Assembly (NCBI GenBank): GCA_964547485.1
Contig: CAZJNU010000003.1
Coordinates: 1 to 64,000 of the forward strand
DNA length: 64,000 bases
Direction: 5' to 3'
DNA from: JACJWR01 sp964547485
Lineage (GTDB): Bacteria > Actinomycetota > Actinomycetes > S36-B12 > UBA10799
Of the stretch, positions 55,571 through 64,000 are shown in pieces. Each line of letters starts with the position of its first letter. Within the stretch, counting starts at the first letter, position 1. The translations under genes and the position numbers were made by a program. The notes under the pieces were generated by a model. The model worked only from the letters and a program-made list of their open reading frames with translations, searched no databases and was not told the origin of the DNA.

Positions 55571-55609
55571 TCAGGTGTGCCCCGGACGATGAATCCGGGG
55601 CACACCTGA
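55571..55609. repeat. Perfect 16-bp hairpin
   Basis: TCAGGTGTGCCCCGGA, 7-base loop, then the exact reverse complement. No T-run on the plus side; on the minus side it is followed by TGCTTTCTGG. May be a terminator or the folded end of a small mobile element. Confidence 0.7.
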
Positions 55610-55774
55610 CCGCAGTAGGGGGGGCTGGAGCCGTCGGCCGCTTCGCGGCCTCCTCCCAAATCCTGGCGGCGCTCCCGGACGTCATAGGGGTGCGGGTGAA
55701 GGTTTGGCAGGTGCCGAAGACGGGTCTGATGCGGTACGTGCGCGGCGACGTTCGCGCCATGTCTGCCGCCATCA

Positions 55775-55852
55775 TCAGAGCCCTCCGCGGTACGTCGAGA
55801 TCGCCTCAAGATGCACTCCGTCACCCGAGGACGTGGTGTTCGACAACTCCAT
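55775..55852 (-). CDS. 25-residue open frame, unknown
   Basis: Begins MELSNTTSSGDGVHLEAIST at ATG 55852 and ends in TGATG, so a second frame starts at 55775 and runs to 55503 (90 codons, crossing the perfect hairpin). The ATG lies within a 14-bp palindrome CATATGCGCATATG (55850-55863), and GAGATATCTC lies 30 bases further upstream. These two palindromes suggest real regulation, but neither product is recognised; the pair may be a frameshifted gene. Confidence 0.3.
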   Translation of the reverse strand: MELSNTTSSGDGVHLEAISTYRGGL

Positions 55853-55932
55853 ATGCGCATATGTCTCGCCTGATTTTGAGGGGCTCAACGGAGATATCTC
55901 TAGCGTCCGCCTCGCGAGAAGGACAGCAAGAC

Positions 55933-57417
55933 CTACGGCATGCGCAACTTGACGTCCTCCCCCACGACGGCAGGATCGTCGTAGGCGTGTGTGCGGCGAA
56001 GCATGGCGTCGGCGCCGTCGAACGTTCGCCAGTCGATCACTCTGGTCCATCGCTGGGCGAAGTCCAGCACGGCCAGGAGAGCCTGGCCGTGGCCGTTGGC
56101 GTTGCTGACGCCGCGCAGCCCTCGGAGGTAGTCGTTGCGGTAGATGCTGGGAATGACGATGCGGACCTGGCCAGCAGCGGACAGTGCAGCATTCGAGATG
56201 AGGCGCGCGGTGCGGCCATTGCCGTCGTAGAACGGGTGGCACTCGGTGATGACCAGCATCAGCGCTGCGGCACGCTGGAAGGCATCGGTGACAGGCGCGA
56301 AGGTGTCGAACCCGCGCAAGAGGGTCCCTTCGAGCAGGTCGGCCTCGACGAACTTGTGGGCGCCGAAGCAATTGTCGACGTCCGTGAACAGGCCGGGTCG
56401 CATGTCGGGCCGCGCAGCCATGAGGACGCGGTGGACGTCTCGCAGCTGCTCGAGGAACTCCTCGCCGGACCGCGAAGCGTGCGCGCGCATCATCGGATCG
56501 ACAGCGATGCGGTAGGTGGCCTGTACATCGTGGGCGTCTGCGGGCCGCGCCGGTGAGACTTCGCCGTCGATGGCGATGCGGACGGCCTCCTTCACATCGA
56601 ACTTGGTGCCCTCGATGAAGTTCGAGAAGTAGGCCTCGAAGAACGGCAGCCACTCCCACCGGTCGCCTTCCGAGTTGCGCGGGGTGGGTGCGGTGTCAAG
56701 TAGAAGGTCACGGAAGCGGGAGAACAGCACGATGCGCCGCTGGTCGAACGGTGCACCGGCCATCCGCGCCTTCAAACGAGCATGCCTGGGGCCCTTTCCG
56801 CGGTAGGTGCCCAGCAATGCCGCAAGCAACTCCCTGACCGTCTCAGCCGGCGCCGACGGCAGGGAGGGCCGGATGAGGTCGAGCTCAGCGAGCAGGGCGG
56901 CCAGGTGTCCGGTGCCGCCCGACTGCGCCTCGGAGTCGATCCGCGACTCGACGGCTTCACGCCCCGCCGGCCGGGCCGGTCGGCCCACGACCGGGCGGCC
57001 AGGGGTGGGAAGGTTCTCGACAAGGCTGCGGACCGTGCCCGATAGGTGGAGCCCCTCGAGGAACGGCAGGTCTCCGGGCAGTGGTCCCGCTCCGACGCGT
57101 GCCGAGACGGTGAGACCCGGCAGGACCAGATCCGCCTTGCGACCCGGCTCCGAGTGGCAGACGAACAGCAAGCCGTCCACGAGTTCGCCGCGGGTGAAGG
57201 CCGACCGATCGCAGATCACGGCATCAGGCCAGTAGCGGGCCGCCAGCTCGAAGCGATGCTTGCGGATGGCGTCCGGAACCGGCAGGGAAGCACCGGACAG
57301 GTAGATTCCCCTGCCGACCTGCGTGATGCGACCCGCCTTCGCCTGGCGGGACAGGCTCGCCCGGTTGCCCTTGGTCGCGTAAAGAAGCTTGCCGGCGGGG
57401 TTCGGAGCACCGTTCAT
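55933..57417 (-). CDS. AbiEi-like winged-helix / Fic AMPylase fusion
   Basis: 494 residues. The N-terminal about 190 residues have the AbiEi-type antitoxin pattern: a small winged helix (GNRASLSRQAKAGRITQVGRGIYL, about 17-40) and a nuclease-like alpha/beta part (YWPDAVICDRSAFTRGELVDGLLFV, EGLHLSGTVRSLVENL). The C-terminal half is a Fic domain: inhibitory motif SNFIEG (265-270, fits (S/T)xxxE(G/N), class II), then HPFYDGNGRTAR (394-405) with catalytic His394. Fic transfers AMP to a target hydroxyl, here held off by its own Glu269. A TAATAT -10-like box lies at 57464-57469 and a GGAGGGG site upstream of ATG 57417. Confidence 0.87.
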   Translation of the reverse strand: MNGAPNPAGKLLYATKGNRASLSRQAKAGRITQVGRGIYLSGASLPVPDAIRKHRFELAARYWPDAVICDRSAFTRGELVDGLLFVCHSEPGRKADLVLPGLTVSARVGAGPLPGDLPFLEGLHLSGTVRSLVENLPTPGRPVVGRPARPAGREAVESRIDSEAQSGGTGHLAALLAELDLIRPSLPSAPAETVRELLAALLGTYRGKGPRHARLKARMAGAPFDQRRIVLFSRFRDLLLDTAPTPRNSEGDRWEWLPFFEAYFSNFIEGTKFDVKEAVRIAIDGEVSPARPADAHDVQATYRIAVDPMMRAHASRSGEEFLEQLRDVHRVLMAARPDMRPGLFTDVDNCFGAHKFVEADLLEGTLLRGFDTFAPVTDAFQRAAALMLVITECHPFYDGNGRTARLISNAALSAAGQVRIVIPSIYRNDYLRGLRGVSNANGHGQALLAVLDFAQRWTRVIDWRTFDGADAMLRRTHAYDDPAVVGEDVKLRMP

Positions 57418-58133
57418 GCCGAAACTCGCTCCCCTCCAGGGCCGGGTGGCAACATCTACACCGATATTAGCCCCGTGGAGCAACAACTTCGGCCATATCG
57501 ACGCCGGGCTTTCGGTGCGGCTAGGCAGACTCTTCGGGCCCAAGTGTTGCTCGCAAACGGGCCTTTGAGGCTCACGTCTTGCCAACGATGGGCGCGCCCC
57601 CAAGGGTTCGCCGGTTCATGTTGCTCGGCGGCACAGTACGTGGTGGAGGGACCTGACGCGTTCGACTCAGGACGGGATCAGCGCCCGCAGCAGCACCCCA
57701 CTGTTGAGGAAGCGGGCATCGCGGTCGCTCGACCCGGCGAGCCGGCCCAGAAACCCTCGAGCACGCCCGGGATGGGCAGGCTCGGGAAGGTGCGGCCCTC
57801 GGCGCGCCTTGGCCCGCAGGTCGCCGTAGGCCCAGCCTGCTGGGTATCACAGGAGACGGTCGCGAAGGACCTGCAGGACCGGGCATCACGGCTGTGTGCC
57901 CGTGGGGCCCACAGACGGCGAGTGCGAGCAGCTCCCAAGGCCGCGCGATGAGCCCGCCAGCCAGAGGCGCAAGGCGGCGATCACGAGGTCCCGGTCGGTC
58001 GAAGTTCGCGGATTGAACACGTCGACGATCGAACGTGCAGCGCCGTACGGGCCGATCCTGGCGGCGGGCCGGCACCGTCGGGAAAGGGTCGGGAAACTCC
58101 GACCCGGGTTCTACATGTCATACCCGGAAACGC
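57418..58133. other. Gene-free stretch between Fic gene and tRNA terminator
   Basis: 716 bases. Apart from the Fic promoter elements, long frames exist on both strands because of high GC, but none has a convincing start, family match or codon pattern. Possibly degenerate coding DNA or the inner end of an integrated element next to the tRNA. Confidence 0.45.
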
Positions 58134-58160
58134 GGAAACCCCCCAAATAGGGGGGTTTCC
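58134..58160 (-). terminator. Terminator hairpin after tRNA-fMet
   Basis: GGAAACCCCCC-AAATA-GGGGGGTTTCC, perfect 11-bp stem, 25 bases past the tRNA 3' end on the minus strand. The T-tract is weak, as is common in actinobacteria. Confidence 0.75.
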
Positions 58161-58184
58161 GGACAGCACGTGGCTGCTGAAAAG

Positions 58185-58258
58185 TAGCGGGGGCAGGATT
58201 TGAACCTGCGACCTCTGGGTTATGAGCCCAGCGAGCTACCGAGCTGCTCCACCCCGCG
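58185..58258 (-). tRNA. Initiator tRNA-Met (CAT)
   Basis: 74 bases. Acceptor arm CGCGGGG pairs with CCCCGC leaving C1 unpaired against U72, the initiator hallmark; the anticodon stem CTGGG-CTCATAA-CCCAG has three stacked G-C pairs; the T-loop is GGTTCAAATCC. The 3' CCA is not encoded. The D-arm AGCAGCTCGGTAGCT is normal. Confidence 0.95.
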
Positions 58259-58346
58259 TCGGACCTTGCGGTCAGGGACGAGCATACCTGTCAGTCGCGG
58301 GCTCCAACTCACCTGGGTCCAGGGCGTCGGTGCGACGACCGCGATA

Positions 58347-60359
58347 TCACCGCCGCGCGGGCAGCCGGACCGCAGTGGCAAGCGACGCAATCCCATCACC
58401 ACGCGCAGTCACCGCACGCAGCTTGATCAGGTACCTTCGGCCGTTCAGGAGGCCGCGCACCACGACAGGACTTGTCGCGTCCGCCGGTGACAGGGCGCGC
58501 CAGGTTGTCCAGGATCGCCCGCCGTTGAGTGACGTCGCGTACTTGTAATTGCGAATGGTTCCTGTTGCCGCCGCAGGCGCCCGGAACGAGAGGATTGCCG
58601 ATCGGTCGCGGGCGCTGGCCACGAGCCGAGTAGGGGCGGACGGCAGTCGGACGGGAGGCGTCGGGGTGACGGTCAACGTCGGAGTCGGCGTCGGCGTCGG
58701 GGTTGGCGTCGGGGTTGGCGTCGGAGCGGGCGTAGGCGTTGGCGTCGGCGAGCCGCCGGCGAACTCCACCAGCTCGGCATACTTCGGGCTCGTGCCTTGG
58801 TCGGGAAACTCCAGCGCACCCCACGAGCCGAACCGGGAGTACGGTCCAGAGTCGCTGAAATGCATGAACAGGGCGTTGTCGGTGCCAGCCTGCCACCGCC
58901 GGAGATACACCCGGTAGGCGTCGCCCATGGCAGCAGAACGATTGGCCCGGGTGAATAGCGAAGTCAACGCGGCGTTGCCGGGATCGCCGGCGAGATGCTG
59001 GCCACCCTCGTAGCCGACCAGACGCTTACCCCGCTGCCGGGCCAGGGCCGCATGGTTCGCCGTCCAGACATCGACTTCGGACGTCTGGGAAACAGCCAGC
59101 CGAGTGAACACTTCAGCTTCAGTCCAGCGGGAGATAGTCGCCGCTTCCGCAGGGTCGAATGGATTCGCCCTCGGCACTCCCAGATAGGGCGCGATCGCCA
59201 CCTCGTCGGTGGCGTCCGTCGCCCCAGCCGCATTGAGCCGCTGCTCCAACACCCAGGCGTTGGCCGCCTGACCCGCCAGCACTCGGACGAAGGGTCGACC
59301 GGACGATGCGAATCCCTGCGCGACCGCCGCCATCGCCGAGACGTGTCGTTGACCCACCCGCAGCTGAAGGCCGAGGAAGGCGTCCCCGCCGCCTAGCCCA
59401 AGTCGCTGACCCTCTGCGGCGAGATCGTGGAAGGACCGGAAAATCGGGTTCCACGTCTCGTTGGAGAACTCGTAGCGAGGGGTAAGTCCCGGGGCGAGCG
59501 ACGCGGCGACCACCCTCGCGTGGCAGGTCACCCACTCCTGTGACGCCTCATGGGGGATGGTGAACCACGGGTCAGCACCGAGGGTGTTGGCCAGCTGGAC
59601 CATCCTCTCCACGCTGACACCGCTGGCAGTTCCCTGCGAGTAGGAGGACGGCAGCGTCCGGTTTTCGCAGCTGAACGTTCGAATGGGGTCGGCGAAGGTG
59701 GAATTCGTTCGCTGCCAGTCCATCAGGCGAATGGCACGGTAGGGCGCGAGTTGACGAAGGTAGGCCGCGCGGAAGGTGGCGGTCGGCGACTCCCCTGGGA
59801 CGGTGACCCGCACCGCCCGCACTGGGTCCGCCGGATCGGTGGCCCGCAGGTTGAGCAGCACCAGCGAATGTCCGTCCAGCGTCACCTGTCCGACGCCGCC
59901 GCTGCTGCCACCGGAGCCATCGCCAAACGTGGTGCCGTTGATGTCGAACGAGCCACGACCACTCCAACTCACCGCGTAGGTCCCGGCCGGGTAACGCACT
60001 TCCGCGAGCACCGAGCTCCCGAATTGGCCGGGGGCGAGTTGGGCCGGCCAGCCATCGCGGCGCAACACCAGCGCACGGCCGGATCCCCAGGCACCGCCGA
60101 CCTGCTGAGGGACCCAATCACCGGCCTGGTCCATCAGGTTGGCAAACGGCACGAGGCCGTCGTAGTAGGTAACCGCACCGAGATTGGTGCCGAGGTTCCC
60201 CGCTACCGTCGAGGTCACAGCGGGCTCCGCTGCAGTCGCGACCGGTGGCGACGGGTCTATGGCACCTACCGGACCTACCGCGGCGAGGGTCAGCACCAGC
60301 CCACCAACCACCGCACCAACCGCTGCGGCGAGCCGAGTGGACCTCGCCATGCTTGCCAC
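58347..60359 (-). CDS. Secreted glycosidase-like protein (clan A-type) with PT linker and FnIII domain
   Basis: 670 residues. Signal peptide (about 1-33), then a catalytic-like region to about 540. It contains YRAIRLMDWQRTNST, PWFTIPHEAS, YEFSNETWNP (Asn-Glu as in clan A acid/base), VAIAPYLG and RLVGYEGGQH (a possible nucleophile Glu), giving a (beta/alpha)8-hydrolase impression, with the first about 170 residues as a beta domain. A PT linker (about 538-565) leads to a C-terminal fibronectin-III domain (about 573-665). I cannot assign a GH family. It lies 33 bases downstream of the nitronate monooxygenase gene on the same strand; the tRNA lies further downstream. Confidence 0.65.
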   Translation of the reverse strand: MASMARSTRLAAAVGAVVGGLVLTLAAVGPVGAIDPSPPVATAAEPAVTSTVAGNLGTNLGAVTYYDGLVPFANLMDQAGDWVPQQVGGAWGSGRALVLRRDGWPAQLAPGQFGSSVLAEVRYPAGTYAVSWSGRGSFDINGTTFGDGSGGSSGGVGQVTLDGHSLVLLNLRATDPADPVRAVRVTVPGESPTATFRAAYLRQLAPYRAIRLMDWQRTNSTFADPIRTFSCENRTLPSSYSQGTASGVSVERMVQLANTLGADPWFTIPHEASQEWVTCHARVVAASLAPGLTPRYEFSNETWNPIFRSFHDLAAEGQRLGLGGGDAFLGLQLRVGQRHVSAMAAVAQGFASSGRPFVRVLAGQAANAWVLEQRLNAAGATDATDEVAIAPYLGVPRANPFDPAEAATISRWTEAEVFTRLAVSQTSEVDVWTANHAALARQRGKRLVGYEGGQHLAGDPGNAALTSLFTRANRSAAMGDAYRVYLRRWQAGTDNALFMHFSDSGPYSRFGSWGALEFPDQGTSPKYAELVEFAGGSPTPTPTPAPTPTPTPTPTPTPTPTLTVTPTPPVRLPSAPTRLVASARDRSAILSFRAPAAATGTIRNYKYATSLNGGRSWTTWRALSPADATSPVVVRGLLNGRRYLIKLRAVTARGDGIASLATAVRLPARR
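58678..58748 (-). repeat. PT-linker microsatellite 5
   Basis: GGCGTC/GGGGTT hexamers encoding the Pro-Thr linker of the glycosidase-like protein. Confidence 0.88.
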
Positions 60360-60392
60360 CTCCCGCGCAGTCGGCTCGATCGGGAAGGCGAG

Positions 60393-61424
60393 CTACAACT
60401 GCTCTGACGGTAGTTGCACCGATCGCGCGACGGAATCGGCAAATCGGTCGAACTGGTGGGTCTTCGCGGCCAACTCGGCCCGGGCATGTTCGTACTGAGC
60501 GGCCAACCGGTCGATGAACTCCGCCGCAGACGGGATGTCATTTACCGCCCCGATCCCCTGCCCGCACCCCCAGATGTCCGCCCAGGCCTTGGCGCTCTGG
60601 TTACCGCCGGAGCCGAAGTCCATCGCGGACGGATCTGCCTCGGGCAGGTTGTCGGGGTCCATTCCGGCGGCGATGATCGAGGCCCGCAGGTAGTTGCCGT
60701 GGATGCCGGTGAACAGGTTGGAGTTGACGATGTCCTCTGCACCCGACGCCACGATTGCAGCTTTGTAGGCGGCCGAGGCACGGGCCTCACGGGTGGCGAT
60801 GAAGGCAGAGCCGATGTAGGCGAGGTCGGCGCCCAGAGCCTGCGCGGACAGCACTGCCCGGCCGGTGGCAATCGCCCCGGACAACACCACCGGTCCGTCG
60901 AACCAGGCGCGGATCTCCTGCACGAGTGCGAACGGTGACAGCGAACCCGCGTGCCCACCTGCCCCGGCGGCGACCGGGATCAGTCCATCAGCACCCTTCT
61001 CAATCGCCTTGTGGGCGTGCCGGCTGTTGATGATGTCGTGGAACACCAGACCGCCGTAGGAATGCGCGGCGGCGTTGACGTCTTCCGTGGCGCCGAGGGA
61101 GGTGATCACCACCGGAACCCGATACTTCACCATCAACTCGACGTCCTGCTCGAGCCGGGTGTTCGACCGATGGACGATCTGGTTGACCGCGAACGGGGCC
61201 GCAGGCTGGTCGGGATGCTCGCGATCCCACTGCGCCAATTCCTCGACGATCCGCGCGAGCCACTCGTCGAGTTGGCTCACCGGACGGGCGTTCAACGCAG
61301 GGAATGATCCGACGATGCCGGCGGTGCACTGGGCGATGACGAGGTCCGGGTTTGACACCAGGAACATCGGCGACGCCACGACCGGCAGTCGCAGCCGGTC
61401 GGCCAACGACGACGGCAGCGTCAC
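60393..61424 (-). CDS. Nitronate monooxygenase (2-nitropropane dioxygenase family)
   Basis: 343-residue FMN-binding TIM barrel. PVVASPMFLVSNPDLVIAQCTAGIVGSFPALN at the N-terminus, ITSLGATEDVNAAAHS, GADGLIPVAAGAGGHAGSLSPFALVQEI and VVLSGAIATGRAVLSAQALGADLAYIGSAFIAT are the class I NMO blocks; the phosphate-binding GAGGHAG is intact. It oxidises alkyl nitronates such as propionate-3-nitronate to carbonyls and nitrite. The GTG at 61424 overlaps the stop of the UPF0182 gene (GTGA). Confidence 0.9.
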   Translation of the reverse strand: MTLPSSLADRLRLPVVASPMFLVSNPDLVIAQCTAGIVGSFPALNARPVSQLDEWLARIVEELAQWDREHPDQPAAPFAVNQIVHRSNTRLEQDVELMVKYRVPVVITSLGATEDVNAAAHSYGGLVFHDIINSRHAHKAIEKGADGLIPVAAGAGGHAGSLSPFALVQEIRAWFDGPVVLSGAIATGRAVLSAQALGADLAYIGSAFIATREARASAAYKAAIVASGAEDIVNSNLFTGIHGNYLRASIIAAGMDPDNLPEADPSAMDFGSGGNQSAKAWADIWGCGQGIGAVNDIPSAAEFIDRLAAQYEHARAELAAKTHQFDRFADSVARSVQLPSEQL

Positions 61425-64000
61425 GGCGACTCCCCCATCAACGACGCCGCCTGCGCGCTGGGAGTTGGCGCTGGCACGGCGGTGGCCGAAGGAGCAGGCG
61501 CGACCGCGCCCTGAGCCAGTGCCTGGGCCTTCTTGATCGCCTCGGCGAGTCGCTTCTGGGCCTCTCCGTAGGCGGCGAAGTCACCGTTGCGCAAGGCGGT
61601 CTCACCCTCGTCGAACGCCCGCTGGACGTCGGCCAACGCCTTCTCCAACTCGGTGTTGGGCGCAGGCTGTGGGGTGTTGCCGTCGGCGGCCCCGTTGTCC
61701 GGTTGGGTGCTATCGGTACCCGCCGCGGTCCCAAACACCGTGGCCAGAGACGCCGACAAGGTGTCCTCAAAGCCGACCTTGTTACCGAACGACACCAGCA
61801 CCTTGCGCAGCAGCGGATAGCCACCGGTGGACGCCTGGACGTACACCGGCTCCACGTACAACATGCCGCCGCCAACCGGCAAAGACAGCAGGTTGCCCAG
61901 TTCCACCTCGGATCCGCCTCGTCTCAACAACGACAACTGGGAGGCGACTTCGGGGTCGGATTCGAAGGTGTTCTGCACCTGCACCGGACCAGGAATCGTG
62001 GTGTTGCGAGGGAGCTGCAGGACCCGGAAAACCCCATAACCCTCCCCCGGAGCCGAGTCCACCGCCATGAAGGCGGCAAGTGTCTGCCGTTTCGCCGGCG
62101 AGTAGGCCGTCGTCAGCGAGAACGCCGAATCCTTCTGCCCAGGCATCCGCAGCGTCAGATAGTAGGGCGGCTGGTACTGGTTCGACTGCCGATCGGTCGG
62201 GTCGTTCGGGATGATCCAGAAGTCCTGGCCGTTGTAGAAGGCCGCCGGATCAGAGACGTGGTAGCGGCTGTAGATGAGCCGCTGCACCTTGAACAGATCC
62301 TCCGGGTAGCGCACGTGCGCGACCAGTTCGGCGTTCATTTCCGACTTCGGTTTCACCACGCCAGGAAACGCCTTCTGCCAGGTCTTGAGAATCGGGTCCG
62401 ACTCGTCCCAGGCATACAGGTTGACGGTGCCGTCGTAGGCATCGACCACCGCCTTGACCGAGTTGCGCATGTAGTTCACATAGTTCTGCGGCTGCACGAA
62501 GACATTGGTGGCGGTCGCATTGATGGAGTCCGAGGTGGCGTCGTTGAGGTTCACCAGAGTGGCGTAGGGGTACTGGTCGGTATCGGTGTAGGCGTCCAGA
62601 ATCCAGACGATCCGGCCGTTGACCACCGCCGAATACGGGTCGCCATCGGGCACCAGCCAGGGCGCGACCTTGGCCAACCGCTCCCGCGGGGTGCGGTCCC
62701 ACATGATTCGAGAATCTTGGTTGACCAGGTCGGACAGCAGAATGTTTGGTTCGCCGAACTTGGCCGCGAACAGCAGCTTGTTCAACGGCGACCCGACCGG
62801 AACCCCGCCCTTGCCTTGATAGGTGTTGTTCCGCTGCCCGGTCGGGGAGGTGTCGTCGGGGTAGTCCAACTCCCGCGGCGTCGAGTCCGCCGGACCGCCG
62901 ACGATCGAGTAGTCCGGGGACTTCTCACCGAAATACACCCGCGGTTGGTCGATCGTCAGCTTGCCGCGCGGCGGGATGTCCTCCTCGAAGAAGGCTGGCG
63001 TTCCACTCGAAGTGGCGGTGTTGTCGTAGGCCGCTACGAAGCCATAGCCGTGGGTGTAGACGACGTGGTCATTGGCCCAGTTCCGTTGCGAATCCGGGAT
63101 CCCGGCAAGGTCCAATTCCCGGACCGATACGACCGCTCCGCGCTGCTGGTCGTTGACCTGTCCGGCCTCATTCTTCTCGCCCAATTGGTAGCGGTCGATG
63201 TCCAACGTGTCGGGGAAGGAATAGAACCCGCGGATTTGTTGCAGTGCCCGGTAGGTCGGCGAGACGATCGACGGGTCCAGCAGCCGCACGTTCGCAATCG
63301 TGCCGCGATCCTTTGCGATCGCCGCAGCGTTCGGCTCGGCTGTCGCGGCGTAGTCCTGCGTCTGGACGTTTTCGAGTCCGTAGGCCTGCCTGGTGGCGGC
63401 GATATTGCGTGAGATGTACTCCTGCTCCCGCACCAACTCGCTCGGCTTCACCTGGAACTGCTGCACCACTGCCGGGTAGATCCCACCGATGACCAGCGCC
63501 GAGACCACCATCAGTCCGAGACCGGCCATCGCGACTGTCCAGATCTTGCGGAACATGTTGACGAAGAACAGCAGTGCCACGATCAGTGCAACGAACATCA
63601 GGATCGTCTTGGCCGGCAACAGAGCATTGACATCGCGGTACTTCAACCCGGTGAAACCGAGCAGCAAGTCGTCGTCCTTGACCGCCAGGCCGAACCTGTC
63701 CAGGAAGTAGTCACCTGCCTTGACCAGCATCATCAGGCCGAGGATCAGCGACACCTGCACCCGCGCGGCCCGCGACATCCGGTCGCCCGGTGACTGCAGC
63801 CGAATGCCGCCGTAGAGATAGTTCACGACCAGGTTGACCAGCAGCATCACGAACAGCACGGCGAACAGGAAACCGAGCACGAATCTGATGAAAGGGTAGG
63901 TGAAGACCCAGAAGCCGACGTCAATGCCGAAATGCTGGTCAGCGACGTTGAACGGCGTGGCGTTACGCCAGAGCAGCCACAGTTTCCACTGGCCGGCGGC
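61421..64000 (-). CDS. UPF0182-family membrane protein (5' end outside window)
   Basis: 859 codons are visible and the frame is open to the window edge, where WKLWLLWRNATPFNVADQHFGIDVGFWVFTYPFIRF shows that the N-terminus lies further upstream (family length about 950-1000). Several N-terminal helices precede a large extracytoplasmic domain (YPAVVQQFQVKPSELVREQEYISRNIAATRQAYGL, QNYVNYMRNSVKAVVDAYDGTVNLYAWD, RYHVSDPAAFYNGQDFW). A Gln/Ala-rich helical tail with a Pro/Ala end follows (about the last 100 residues). Universal in actinobacteria, function unknown. Coupled by GTGA overlap to nitronate monooxygenase. Confidence 0.92.
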   Translation of the reverse strand, partial: AAGQWKLWLLWRNATPFNVADQHFGIDVGFWVFTYPFIRFVLGFLFAVLFVMLLVNLVVNYLYGGIRLQSPGDRMSRAARVQVSLILGLMMLVKAGDYFLDRFGLAVKDDDLLLGFTGLKYRDVNALLPAKTILMFVALIVALLFFVNMFRKIWTVAMAGLGLMVVSALVIGGIYPAVVQQFQVKPSELVREQEYISRNIAATRQAYGLENVQTQDYAATAEPNAAAIAKDRGTIANVRLLDPSIVSPTYRALQQIRGFYSFPDTLDIDRYQLGEKNEAGQVNDQQRGAVVSVRELDLAGIPDSQRNWANDHVVYTHGYGFVAAYDNTATSSGTPAFFEEDIPPRGKLTIDQPRVYFGEKSPDYSIVGGPADSTPRELDYPDDTSPTGQRNNTYQGKGGVPVGSPLNKLLFAAKFGEPNILLSDLVNQDSRIMWDRTPRERLAKVAPWLVPDGDPYSAVVNGRIVWILDAYTDTDQYPYATLVNLNDATSDSINATATNVFVQPQNYVNYMRNSVKAVVDAYDGTVNLYAWDESDPILKTWQKAFPGVVKPKSEMNAELVAHVRYPEDLFKVQRLIYSRYHVSDPAAFYNGQDFWIIPNDPTDRQSNQYQPPYYLTLRMPGQKDSAFSLTTAYSPAKRQTLAAFMAVDSAPGEGYGVFRVLQLPRNTTIPGPVQVQNTFESDPEVASQLSLLRRGGSEVELGNLLSLPVGGGMLYVEPVYVQASTGGYPLLRKVLVSFGNKVGFEDTLSASLATVFGTAAGTDSTQPDNGAADGNTPQPAPNTELEKALADVQRAFDEGETALRNGDFAAYGEAQKRLAEAIKKAQALAQGAVAPAPSATAVPAPTPSAQAASLMGESP

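Noticed and set aside
57572..58075. 167-codon minus-strand frame upstream of the Fic gene
   Set aside because: Arg/Pro/Ser-rich composition typical of GC-driven shadow frames, no start signal and no recognisable domain.

Overview
The window is high-GC chromosomal DNA from an actinomycete (Actinomycetota). I infer this from an F420-type LLM oxidoreductase, a UPF0182 membrane protein, actinobacterial secreted proteins joined by Pro-Thr linkers, a CIRCE-controlled Hsp20 and an initiator tRNA of actinobacterial type. I cannot place it below phylum level. No plasmid or phage backbone and no rRNA is visible.

Layout. 0-5.4 kb: membrane and transport genes (YeiB/DUF418, quinone-oxidoreductase-like MDR, DUF4190, two MFS exporters). 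5.5-8.9 kb: a self-sufficient CYP102-type P450-reductase fusion. 8.9-14 kb: two toxin-antitoxin (TA) pairs, two DUF4239 paralogues, a ceramidase-like protein and a DUF1269 protein. 14.1-18.6 kb: a 1467-residue secreted protein with DUF1996, GH16 and metallophosphoesterase modules and three CBM6/35-like modules. 18.7-23.1 kb: a Wadjet (JetABCD) locus reduced by an internal deletion to jetA', 'jetC and intact jetD, followed by a MazF/ribbon-helix-helix TA pair. 23-31.9 kb: secreted M4 protease, TetR regulator, a small secreted-protein operon ending in a 36-residue peptide, IS relics and a beta-lactamase-fold lipoprotein. 32-37.6 kb: YidC-like protein, RNA-ligase-like protein, Hsp20 and a CBM2-flanked secreted enzyme. 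37.8-40.8 kb: a cobalt nitrile hydratase/thiocyanate hydrolase operon with its activator and a NiCoT transporter. 40.9-53 kb: an HD-less RSH protein, USP, a decayed TA pair, an amidohydrolase, VapBC, an MFS transporter, a three-gene lipase operon and an F420 enzyme. 53-58 kb: a gene-poor defence-type patch (RES relic, Abi/HEPN protein, AbiEi-Fic fusion) next to tRNA-fMet. 58-64 kb: secreted glycosidase-like protein, nitronate monooxygenase and UPF0182.

Three themes recur. First, extracellular polysaccharide and protein breakdown: GH16/CBM6, CBM2, clan-A-like glycosidase, M4 protease and lipase. Second, a dense set of small toxin and defence modules, four of them complete TA pairs, three of those with an obvious palindromic operator. 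Third, decay: jetA'-'jetC, YefM-RelE, RES, an FtsX permease tail, an IS3 transposase tail and a DUF4395 tail are all truncated genes.

The best candidates for new biology are the P450 fusion whose I-helix lacks the oxygen-activating threonine, the Wadjet deletion allele, the triple-enzyme secreted protein, the fused thiocyanate-hydrolase-like operon, and the short peptide at the end of the secreted-protein operon.
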